From contig DFYA01000030.1 of the NCBI GenBank assembly GCA_002382525.1, positions 3,223 to 9,651 of the forward strand: DNA of 6,429 bases. Reading direction: 5' to 3'. This DNA comes from Opitutaceae bacterium UBA4094 (GTDB lineage Bacteria; Verrucomicrobiota; Verrucomicrobiia; Opitutales; Opitutaceae). The notes under the pieces were generated by a model that had not been told where the DNA came from, ran no database searches, and was given only the letters and a program-made list of their open reading frames with translations. This document shows, in pieces, positions 1 through 5,223 of the stretch (within the stretch, counting starts at the first letter, position 1; every line of letters starts with the position of its first letter). Position numbers and translations under genes: made by a program.

Positions 1-232
1 TGTCGAGTTGGTCGATGCGCAGCCCTTGCAGCGAGATCGCACCGGAGTCGGGGCGATCTACGCCGCCGAGGCAGTTGAGAAGCGTGGTTTTGCCGCTGCC
101 GGACGGACCGGTGAGCGCGATGCGTTCACCGGCGCCGACGGAGAACGACACGTCGTGGAGAACGCGGCGTTCGCCGTAGAATTTGCTGACGGCGGCGACT
201 TCGAAGACCGACTCGATGGCGGTGGCGGACAT
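1..232 (-). CDS. ABC transporter ATP-binding protein, LolD/MacB type (N-terminal part, runs off left edge)
   Basis: The 77 visible residues form the start of an ABC nucleotide-binding domain. The Walker A loop GPSGSGKT is at residues 42-49, followed by TLLNCLGGVDRPDSG, which is typical of the LolD/MacB/FtsE-like group. These ATPases power a permease that moves lipoproteins, drugs or peptides out of or across the inner membrane. The signature motif, Walker B and H-loop lie beyond the edge. The ATG at 232-230 is chosen because an in-frame TAG lies nine codons upstream with no other start codon between them. No Shine-Dalgarno sequence is visible. A 6-bp inverted repeat sits 8 bases upstream of the start. 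The gene lies downstream of hsp20 on the same strand, 71 bases away, and its permease partner is probably further left. The family is secure. The substrate is unknown, and the split between LolD and MacB is inference. Confidence 0.9.
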   Translation of the reverse strand, partial: MSATAIESVFEVAAVSKFYGERRVLHDVSFSVGAGERIALTGPSGSGKTTLLNCLGGVDRPDSGAISLQGLRIDQLD

Positions 233-240
233 GCCGCCAC

Positions 241-258
241 AGAACGGGCGTTCGTTCT
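241..258. repeat. Short inverted repeat just upstream of the ABC ATPase gene
   Basis: AGAACG and CGTTCT form a perfect 6-bp inverted repeat around a 6-base spacer (GGCGTT on the plus strand). It lies between the hsp20 stop and the ABC ATPase start, and ends 8 bases before that start codon on the minus strand. It could be an operator, a leader hairpin, or the remains of a terminator for hsp20. There is no T-run on either side, so a standard intrinsic terminator is unlikely. A repeat this short can arise by chance. Confidence 0.4.
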
Positions 259-303
259 AAACGCCAATCTGGGCGGCGGATTATCCACCCGAGCCGCGGT
301 GTT

Positions 304-711
304 TCAGGCGACGCGCGAGAGCGGCTCGTGGGTCGGAAACGCGACGGGCGTCTTCTTGGGAATCGTGAGGGTGAGCACACCTTCGTGGATCTCGGCCTCG
401 AGCGCGGTGTAGTCGAGATTGCGGCCGAGCCGGAGGCTCAGCAGATAATCGCGCTGAACGCTTTCAAGGTTGAGGGCACCGAAGTTGACGCGCACGAAGT
501 GACGCTTGCGGGCGGTGACGAGCAGGTCGGGCCCGCGAGTGGCGATCTCGACGCCGGCGGCCTCCACGCCGGGCACGTAAACGATCACCTTGAGGGCATC
601 GTCCGCGTCTTGGCAGTCGTAGTGCGGCTTGCGGACCGCGACGGTGTTAACCGTGGCTTCCGGGCTGCGGGTGCTGCGACTGGACTTCAGCGGGTGGATG
701 ATCGTGTTCAT
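304..711 (-). CDS. Hsp20 / alpha-crystallin family small heat-shock protein
   Basis: The 135-residue protein is an ATP-independent holdase chaperone that binds unfolding proteins in the cytoplasm. The alpha-crystallin domain spans roughly residues 30-120. It opens with DALKVIVYVPGVEAAGVEI and ends with the family hallmark GVLTLTIPK at 111-119. The N-terminal arm is only about 30 residues. The C-terminal tail (FPTHEPLSRVA) has no I-x-I/V motif, the element that many small heat-shock proteins use to assemble large oligomers. The ATG at 711-709 is preferred over a start at 903, because the extra upstream residues are Arg/Pro-rich and unlike the family. The leader just before the ATG is pyrimidine-rich with no Shine-Dalgarno site. 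No sigma-32-type promoter could be recognised. It is likely a single-gene unit separate from the lipid genes upstream. The family is firm; the role in this organism is inferred. Confidence 0.9.
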   Translation of the reverse strand: MNTIIHPLKSSRSTRSPEATVNTVAVRKPHYDCQDADDALKVIVYVPGVEAAGVEIATRGPDLLVTARKRHFVRVNFGALNLESVQRDYLLSLRLGRNLDYTALEAEIHEGVLTLTIPKKTPVAFPTHEPLSRVA

Positions 712-849
712 GGGAAAAGAGAGAAATCGGAAAGGTGATCGGGCGTGGGTTGGGAATGCGCGGTGGCGTCCTGGGGCTTGGTGGCCTCGGGCTTCATCAG
801 GTGGTCTAAATCGGTCCGTCTTCGCGGAGGGTTTAGGCCTGAGAGCCCG

Positions 850-880
850 TGCCGGTATTGGATTGGCTCCAATGGCGGCA
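850..880. repeat. Imperfect inverted repeat / predicted hairpin upstream of hsp20
   Basis: The arms 850-861 and 869-880 pair over 12 positions (outer TGCCG with CGGCA, inner ATTGG with CCAAT), with one G-G mismatch and one T-G pair, around a 7-base loop. It is the longest stem-loop in the intergenic region. No T-run follows on either strand, so it does not look like an intrinsic terminator. A structured hsp20 leader, a small RNA, a protein-binding site or chance are all possible. Confidence 0.4.
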
Positions 881-1019
881 AGCGGCCGGACGCATCTGTG
901 CACAGCGTTGCGCAGCGGCCTTCGTGATCGAAGCGCCGGCGGTGCTGAGGAGATGTTGGGTGGTCCGGGTCATTGGAGTTGGTTTGAGACTGCTCAATGC
1001 ATCCGGCGTGCCAACTGTG

Positions 1020-1039
1020 TTCCGGCGTCGTCGCCGAAA
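1020..1039 (-). terminator. Possible stem-loop ending the metallophosphoesterase transcript
   Basis: On the minus strand a stem of up to 8 pairs (TTTCGGCG with CGCCGGAA, one G-U pair) closes over the 4-base loop ACGA about 18 bases past the metallophosphoesterase stop codon. The position suits a terminator or an mRNA-stabilising hairpin. No U-tract follows, so termination might be Rho-dependent or might not occur here. On the plus strand a different weak stem (1037-1055) runs into T7 at 1053-1059, but no plus-strand gene ends there. Confidence 0.35.
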
Positions 1040-1057
1040 CGTTACGTGCACGTTTTT

Positions 1058-1912
1058 TTAATGCATCTCTGAGCTCACGCTCAGGGCCACGGGAGTCGGC
1101 GCAGGGGTGGCAGGTGCTGCGGCGTCTTCCGGCTCGGCAGGTTCGGCTTCGAGCGGGAACTGTTTCCGGAATTCGGAGAACTCAAGGATCTCGTAGCGCC
1201 CGTCGAAGTGCTCGACGATGGCGGTGAGCGATTCGACCCAGTCGCCGGAATTAAGGTAGTGGATGTCTCCCATCATGCGGTCGGCGGGCGTGTGGATGTG
1301 ACCGCACATGACGCCTATGCAGCCGCGGCTTTTCGCGAGTTGTGCGATGTGCTCCTCGAAGTTGGAGACGTGGTTCACGGCGCGTTTGACGCGAGCTTTT
1401 ATGGCCTTGGAAAGCGAGTAGTATTCCTTGCCGCGCCAGGAGCGCCACACGTTGTAGAGGCGGTTGAGCCGCATGAGCGCGCGGTAACCCCAGTCGCCGG
1501 CGTAGGCGAGGAAGACGAAGTTTTTGGTGATCGTGTCGAACACGTCGCCGTGGAGCACGAAGTAGTTCCCGCGCACGCCGCGGTGAATGTGGTCCTCGAC
1601 GATGACGAGGTTTTCGAAGGCGATCGGGAGAAACTTGGCGAGCACGTCGTCGTGGTTGCCGCGCAGGTAAACGATCTCGGTATCCTTCTTTTCGAGCTTT
1701 TTCAGGATAAGTCGGATAAAGCGCGTGTGGGTCTTGGGCCAGTGTCCGCCTTGCTTGAGACGCCAACCGTCAATGATGTCGCCATTTAAGATCAGTTTCT
1801 CGCAGTGCGTGTATTTGAGGAGGTGATTCACCTCCGCGATTTTGCAGTCGAGGGTGCCGAGGTGGACGTCGGAGAGAATGACAGTTTTAAATTTGAGCGG
1901 CTCGGTTTCCAT
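1058..1912 (-). CDS. LpxH-like calcineurin-type metallophosphoesterase (UDP-2,3-diacylglucosamine diphosphatase family)
   Basis: The 284-residue protein belongs to the LpxH-like (COG2908-style) metallophosphoesterases, which cleave phosphate ester or pyrophosphate bonds with two metal ions. All the metal-binding motifs are visible: SDVHLG at 14-19 (D15, H17), GDIID at 44-48, GNHDD at 85-89, HGD at 121-123 and GHIH at 204-207, followed by NSGDWVES. True LpxH removes UMP from UDP-2,3-diacylglucosamine in lipid A synthesis. This longer group is often annotated the same way and often sits near GT4 glycosyltransferases, so its real substrate is uncertain. The tail from about 256 to 278 is Ala/Pro/Glu-rich and probably disordered. 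The ATG at 1912-1910 is chosen because METEPLKFKTVILSDVH fits the family, while a start at 1963 would add a Pro/Arg-rich stretch. There is no Shine-Dalgarno site. It follows the lipid kinase gene by 118 bases on the same strand, with a REP element between. Confidence 0.88.
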   Translation of the reverse strand: METEPLKFKTVILSDVHLGTLDCKIAEVNHLLKYTHCEKLILNGDIIDGWRLKQGGHWPKTHTRFIRLILKKLEKKDTEIVYLRGNHDDVLAKFLPIAFENLVIVEDHIHRGVRGNYFVLHGDVFDTITKNFVFLAYAGDWGYRALMRLNRLYNVWRSWRGKEYYSLSKAIKARVKRAVNHVSNFEEHIAQLAKSRGCIGVMCGHIHTPADRMMGDIHYLNSGDWVESLTAIVEHFDGRYEILEFSEFRKQFPLEAEPAEPEDAAAPATPAPTPVALSVSSEMH

Positions 1913-1962
1913 CCGCGGGCAACGTAACAAGAAACCGGGGCGGTGCCTAGGGGGCGGAGGCA

Positions 1963-1984
1963 AACGTCACGCGAACGTCACGCG
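1963..1984. repeat. Tandem 11-bp direct repeat (AACGTCACGCG x2)
   Basis: Two exact adjacent copies of AACGTCACGCG lie in the gap between the lipid kinase and the metallophosphoesterase. The shared 8-mer GTCACGCG occurs a third time at 2030-2037. The longer GTCACGCGGCG occurs at 1977-1987 and again at 2030-2040, so this direct repeat brackets the REP palindrome. The right-hand copy overlaps the lipid kinase stop codon. Slippage, or duplication accompanying REP insertion, could explain it. Confidence 0.75.
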
Positions 1985-1991
1985 GCGAGAC

Positions 1992-2025
1992 GGAAATCGC
2001 GAGCAAGCTCGCTTCCCACGTCGGA
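1992..2025 (-). repeat. REP-like palindromic element, copy 1 (intergenic)
   Basis: The core GCGAGC-AA-GCTCGC (1999-2012) is a perfect 6-bp palindrome. It extends through GGAA (1992-1995) and TTCC (2013-2016) with an ATC bulge, and is followed by CACGTCGGA. Read on the minus strand it begins with GTGG ahead of the hairpin, the arrangement of REP elements moved by RAYT (TnpA-REP) transposases. Copy 2 at 4994-5029 matches it closely. It lies 5 bases past the lipid kinase stop, where it could stabilise the upstream message or attenuate read-through into the metallophosphoesterase. No RAYT gene is in the window. Confidence 0.8.
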
Positions 2026-2030
2026 CCGGG

Positions 2031-2912
2031 TCACGCGGCGGGGACCATGATGCGCAGGCTGCGCGGGCGCACGGTGATCTCCAAGTTGGCGTCGCAAAGG
2101 TGGGTCTCGCCGTCCGTGTGAATGAGTCCAGGGCCGGAGCGTTCGATGGTGAAATGGTCGCCGCGCAGACGCGCGACGGACGCGCTGCCGTCGATTCTTT
2201 TGAGGAACAGCCGAGCGGCGATCGGCGCTGCGTTGAAGATGTGGGCGCGCATGATGACGGTAAGGTCGAGCAGACCGTCGTCCACGGAGGCGCCGGGAGC
2301 GATGAAGCAGTCGTTGCCGTATTGGTCGGAATTGGCGACGGTGAGGAGGAAGGCCGTCGTCTGGAGCGAGGCGACGCCGTTTCGGATGAGGCAGGGTTCG
2401 GCGCGGTAGTTGGAGAGAGCGCCAATGGTGGTGCGCACGTAGGAAGAAAGACCACGGCGCGTGAGCTGGTTGAAGCGATGGGCGATCTCGGCGTCGAAGC
2501 CGAACCCGGTGGCGTTAAAGAACGGGTGGCCGTTGATCTCGCCGGTATCGATGGCGCGCACGCGTCCCTCGACCAACGTGCGGAACGCGCCCTTGCCGGG
2601 GCCGGGGATGCCGAGGTGGCGGCCGAGGCCGTTGCCCGAGCCGCACGGGATAAGGCCAAAGACAGCGTCGGTGCCGACGAGGCCGGCGGCGACCTCGTTG
2701 AGCGTGCCGTCTCCGCCGATGGCGACCACGAGTCCGCAACCGTCGTCCACGGCACGGCGGGCGAGTTCGGTGGCGTGCCGCGGGTGCTCGGTGAGAACCA
2801 CGTCGGCATCGAGAGCGCGTTCGCGGATGAAGTCGCGAGCGCGCGCGAGCAAGTGGGGATTCTTGGCGTTGTGCCCGGAGCGTGGGTTGAAAATGAACCG
2901 GGTCTTGATCAC
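2031..2912 (-). CDS. Diacylglycerol kinase family lipid kinase (DagK/YegS/LCB5-like)
   Basis: The 293-residue protein is of typical length for the DAGK catalytic family, which uses ATP to phosphorylate a lipid hydroxyl (diacylglycerol, a sphingoid base or a related lipid) at the inner membrane. Motifs in order: NPRSG at 9-13, the nucleotide-binding GGDGT at 66-70, PCGSGNGLGR at 89-98, NATGFGFDAE at 133-142, and NSDQYGNDCFIAP followed by the DDGLLDL segment at about 194-217. Near the end, HTDGE at 265-269 supplies the conserved catalytic-loop acid. The start is GTG at 2912-2910, which overlaps the TGA of the upstream glycosyltransferase as GTGA, so translation is probably coupled. The stop codon lies inside an 11-bp repeat that brackets a REP element. 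The substrate could be DAG recycled or diverted from glycolipid synthesis by the neighbouring transferase, but that is inference. The family call is strong. Confidence 0.93.
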   Translation of the reverse strand: MIKTRFIFNPRSGHNAKNPHLLARARDFIRERALDADVVLTEHPRHATELARRAVDDGCGLVVAIGGDGTLNEVAAGLVGTDAVFGLIPCGSGNGLGRHLGIPGPGKGAFRTLVEGRVRAIDTGEINGHPFFNATGFGFDAEIAHRFNQLTRRGLSSYVRTTIGALSNYRAEPCLIRNGVASLQTTAFLLTVANSDQYGNDCFIAPGASVDDGLLDLTVIMRAHIFNAAPIAARLFLKRIDGSASVARLRGDHFTIERSGPGLIHTDGETHLCDANLEITVRPRSLRIMVPAA

Positions 2913-4075
2913 GGCGAAACGGTGGCGCGGGGCGAGGGGACGGTCAAATCGGCGACCTCGTGGAGATCGCGTTCAAAACCGTCGATCACGTGCTTCCACG
3001 AAATACCCTCGGCGGTGCGGCGGGCGGCCTCGCCGAGTTGGCGACGAAGATCGGCGGGCGCAGCGGCGAGTTCTTCGGCGGCGCGCAGCCAGGCGGTGCG
3101 GTCATCGAAGGGAACGACCACGCCGTTGTCGTGATCGCGGATGTAGCGGGCGGGCGCGGCGTAGTTGAAGGCGAGCACGGGAAGTCCGCTCGCCATGGCC
3201 TCGGTGACGACGTTGCCGAAGGTTTCAGTGAGGCTTGCGTAGAGAAAAAAGTCACCCGAGGCGTAGTGGCGGGCGAGATCGGCGCGCGGGAGGAAACCGG
3301 TGAAGTGGATCCATGGATACGCGCGCGAGAGTTTTTTGCGCAGAGGTCCGTCGCCCACGACGATGAAACGGGCGGAGGGATGGCGGGCGCGGATGCGGGC
3401 GAACGCGTCGAAGAGCAGCGGGTAGTTTTTCTCGGCGGCGAGGCGACTGACGTGGACGACGGCGAGATCGTCGGGTCCGGCTCCCCACGTTTGGCGGAGC
3501 GACTCGTCGCGATGCGCGGGGGAAAAGACCTCGGTGTTTACGCCGCGCGAAAGGAGGCGCATGCCGCGAAACCCGTCGCGGGTGAGCTCGACGTTGAGTT
3601 CGGCGGTGGGCGAGAGGGTGATCTGCGTGCGGTTGTGAAAGTGCCGCAGGTAGGCGAGGGCGGGGCGGGTGAGGAACGCGAAGCCGTAGTGGCGGCTGTA
3701 GCTGTGGAAATTGGTGTGAAAGCTGGAGGTGATGGGCAGGTCGAGCTCGGTCGCTGCGGAGAGCGCGGCATAGCCGAGCGGTCCCTCGGTGGCGATGTGG
3801 ACAAGGTGAGGACGGTCGTCACGCCAGGTTTTGAGGAGACGTCCGCGCACTGGCAGACCGGCGCGGAGGAGCGGATAACCAGGGATAGGCACGCCCGGAC
3901 AGAGCAATTCGTCATAGAGCCTGTCTTCGCGCGGAAGATCGCGGGAGCTCTGGCGCGGGCGCACAACCGTTACTCGGTGGCCGCGAAGGGCGAGACCCTC
4001 GACCAGGTGCGAGAGGGTCATGGCCACGCCGTTGATCTCGGGTGGAAATGTTTCGGTGACGAGGGCGATTTTCAC
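2909..4075 (-). CDS. GT4-family glycosyltransferase (group 1, GT-B fold)
   Basis: The 388-residue protein is a GT-B-fold retaining glycosyltransferase that moves a sugar from a nucleotide-sugar donor, probably onto a membrane lipid or polysaccharide. The N-terminal domain starts KIALVTETFPPEINGVAMT, the INGV-type start of GT4 enzymes that includes mannosyl-, sulfoquinovosyl- and diacylglycerol-glycosyltransferases. SFHTNFHSY is at 118-126 and SRGVNTEVFSP at 176-186. The C-terminal donor-binding domain has HVSRLAAEKN at 208-217, VGDGP at 240-244 and the E-x7-E motif ETFGNVVTE at 284-292. The start is GTG at 4075-4073, because the family pattern begins there. The frame stays open far upstream, but only as the antisense of miaA. 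No Shine-Dalgarno site is seen. It is the first gene of a minus-strand unit with the lipid kinase (4-base overlap). Donor and acceptor cannot be named from sequence. Confidence 0.92.
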   Translation of the reverse strand: MKIALVTETFPPEINGVAMTLSHLVEGLALRGHRVTVVRPRQSSRDLPREDRLYDELLCPGVPIPGYPLLRAGLPVRGRLLKTWRDDRPHLVHIATEGPLGYAALSAATELDLPITSSFHTNFHSYSRHYGFAFLTRPALAYLRHFHNRTQITLSPTAELNVELTRDGFRGMRLLSRGVNTEVFSPAHRDESLRQTWGAGPDDLAVVHVSRLAAEKNYPLLFDAFARIRARHPSARFIVVGDGPLRKKLSRAYPWIHFTGFLPRADLARHYASGDFFLYASLTETFGNVVTEAMASGLPVLAFNYAAPARYIRDHDNGVVVPFDDRTAWLRAAEELAAAPADLRRQLGEAARRTAEGISWKHVIDGFERDLHEVADLTVPSPRATVSP

Positions 4076-4225
4076 GTGAGGAGCGTTGCACGCCAAGAGA
4101 CCGCGCGCGGCGAGGGCAAACAACCAATGACGCGGGATATCACCTGGTCGTAACAAACCCCGGTTGAGAGAGGCGTGGTAAAGAATGTCTCGCGAAGCGG
4201 CGGAGCGGGTTAAGGAATAAGCGAA
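4076..4225. promoter_or_regulatory. Divergent intergenic region between the glycosyltransferase and miaA
   Basis: These 150 bases separate two genes read in opposite directions and must hold the promoters of both the minus-strand lipid locus and miaA, unless either is read through. The part from about 4130 to 4225 is less GC-rich than its surroundings. A TTGAGA at 4164-4169 resembles a -35 box, but no good -10 follows at normal spacing, so no precise promoter is called. AAGGAA at 4212-4217 is a clear Shine-Dalgarno site 8 bases before the miaA ATG, the only clear one in the window. Confidence 0.45.
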
Positions 4226-5173
4226 ATGAAAGGCATCATCCATGTGCTCACCGGGCCGACTGCCGTTGGGAAAACTGAGCTGGCGTTGCGCTGGGCGGAG
4301 GCGAATGACGCGGAGATCGTTTCCTGCGACGCGTTGTTGTTCTACCGCGGCATGGACATCGGCACCGCCAAGCCGACGACGGAGGAACGGGCGCGGGTTC
4401 GGCATCACCTGATTGATCTCTGCGAGGTGCATGAGACGATGGATGTCACCGAGTATGTGGCGCAGGCGCAGGCTGCAGTGGCGGACATCACGGCACGCGG
4501 AAAACGGGTGCTGGTCGCGGGCGGAAGCGGGTTCTACCTGAAGAGCTTTTTTGCGCCGGTGGCGGACAACGTGGCGGTGTCGCCGGAACAGCGCGCGGAG
4601 GTGGAGCGCAGGCTGGCGGAGGACGGTATCGAGGCGTTGGTGGCGGAACTGCGTGCGTTGAATCCGGAGGGACTGGGTGCGCTGGACACGGCGAATCCAA
4701 GGCGGGTGACGAGGGCGTTGGAGCGGTGTTGGGCGTCGGGGAAAACGGTCGCGGTGTTGGCGGAGGAGTTTGCACGAATGCCGGCGCCGTTTGCGCAGTG
4801 GGAGGTGCGTTGCACGCGATTGGATCGTGAGCCGGTGGACTTGGACGCGCGGATCGCGCGGCGGGTGGACGCGATGTTGGCGGACGGATTGGTAGCGGAA
4901 GTCGGCCAGTTGCGCGCGGCGGGGTTGGAGCGGAACCTGAGCGCGTCGCGAGCGATTGGATATAGGGAAACGTTGGCTTGGCTCGACGCGGACGGGAGAA
5001 ATCGCGAGCGGGCTCGCTCCCACGTCGGAGAGCCGGAACTGGCGGAGCTGGCGGCGGAGATCGTCAAGAACACGCGGGCGCTGGTGAAGAAGCAGCGGAC
5101 GTGGTTTCGCACGCAATTGCCGGAGCATCGCGTGGTCGCGGCGGATGAGGCGACGGTTGCGACGTTGTTCTGA
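4226..5173 (+). CDS. miaA: tRNA dimethylallyltransferase MiaA
   Basis: The 315-residue enzyme transfers a dimethylallyl group from DMAPP to N6 of A37 in tRNAs that read UNN codons, the first step to (ms2)i6A, which stabilises decoding. Visible motifs: P-loop GPTAVGKT at 10-17, D35 followed by FYRGMDIGTAKPT (39-51), HHLIDL at 60-65, GGSGFYLK at 99-106, NPRRVTRALE at 157-166, AIGYRE at 243-248 and TRALVKKQRTWFR at 283-295. The usual DS and GGT of the family are DA and GGS here; the latter is conservative. Residues 257-268 (GRNRERARSHVG) are encoded by an in-frame REP palindrome. From memory, E. coli MiaA has 21 residues between GYRQ and TRQ; here there are 34, an excess close to the REP length. 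The frame stays intact through the conserved C-terminal motif, so the protein is probably functional. The ATG has a good Shine-Dalgarno site (AAGGAA). It is the only plus-strand gene, apparently monocistronic. Confidence 0.96.
   Translation: MKGIIHVLTGPTAVGKTELALRWAEANDAEIVSCDALLFYRGMDIGTAKPTTEERARVRHHLIDLCEVHETMDVTEYVAQAQAAVADITARGKRVLVAGGSGFYLKSFFAPVADNVAVSPEQRAEVERRLAEDGIEALVAELRALNPEGLGALDTANPRRVTRALERCWASGKTVAVLAEEFARMPAPFAQWEVRCTRLDREPVDLDARIARRVDAMLADGLVAEVGQLRAAGLERNLSASRAIGYRETLAWLDADGRNRERARSHVGEPELAELAAEIVKNTRALVKKQRTWFRTQLPEHRVVAADEATVATLF
4994..5029 (-). repeat. REP-like palindromic element, copy 2, inside miaA
   Basis: The core GCGAGC-GG-GCTCGC (5004-5017) is a perfect 6-bp palindrome with outer arms GGGA/TCCC, preceded by AAATC and followed by CCACGTCGGA. 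It matches copy 1 at 1992-2025 from AAATC through CGTCGGA, except for the two-base loop and one T. Its length is a multiple of three, and it is translated as 12 codons of miaA. As in copy 1, the GTGG foot is on the minus strand. No clear target-site duplication is visible. Confidence 0.8.
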
Positions 5174-5208
5174 GGGCGGGTGGGGCGAGGTGACGCGTTC
5201 TCGAATCG

Positions 5209-5223
5209 GAGGAATCAGTCCTC
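5209..5223. terminator. Weak hairpin between convergent miaA and the TolC-family gene
   Basis: GAGGA-ATCAG-TCCTC forms a 5-bp stem about 36 bases past the miaA stop and across the stop codon of the convergent TolC-family gene. The convergent gap is only 41 bases (5174-5214), so a two-way terminator would be expected about here. There is no T-run and the stem is short, so support is mainly positional. Confidence 0.25.

Larger units (their letters stand above)
712..1057. other. Intergenic region with no convincing gene, several stem-loops
   Basis: This 346-base stretch separates the metallophosphoesterase stop from the hsp20 start. Short open frames exist on both strands (about 70 codons each), but they are rich in Arg, Ala and Thr, match no family I know, and look like by-products of high GC. 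Several inverted repeats are visible: 850-880 (12-bp arms with one mismatch and one wobble), 917-937 (8-bp arms with one bulged base), 984-997 (TTGAG-ACTG-CTCAA) and 1020-1039. It should hold the hsp20 promoter and leader and the end of the upstream transcript. I cannot place a promoter with confidence. Confidence 0.6.

Noticed and set aside
308..335. GAGC-G-GCTC palindrome near the hsp20 3' end, considered as a third REP copy
   Set aside because: It lacks the GCGAGC/GCTCGC core and the CACGTCGGA flank, and it is coding sequence.
1037..1059. Plus-strand stem followed by T7, resembling an intrinsic terminator
   Set aside because: The stem is weak (only two G-C pairs) and no plus-strand gene lies upstream. 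The T-run belongs to the AT-rich end of the metallophosphoesterase gene.
833..1061. Open frames of about 70 codons on both strands in the hsp20 upstream gap
   Set aside because: The compositions look random (Arg-rich runs, no hydrophobic pattern or motif) and there are no ribosome-binding sites. Neither can be supported as a gene.
1842..3134. Long plus-strand open frame opposite the lipid kinase and part of the glycosyltransferase
   Set aside because: Its product has no recognisable motif, and the minus strand encodes two complete enzymes across the same bases.
2960..4153. Long plus-strand open frame opposite the glycosyltransferase
   Set aside because: Low-complexity Gly/Ala/Glu-rich translation, antisense to a clear GT4 gene.
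4164..4190. TTGAGA as part of a sigma-70 promoter for miaA
   Set aside because: No acceptable -10 hexamer at 16-18 bases; too weak to call.
4076..5128. Minus-strand frame staying open through the antisense of miaA upstream of the glycosyltransferase
   Set aside because: The translation is Arg/His/Pro-rich with no family resemblance, while the plus strand encodes a full MiaA with all motifs. The open frame is a high-GC artefact.
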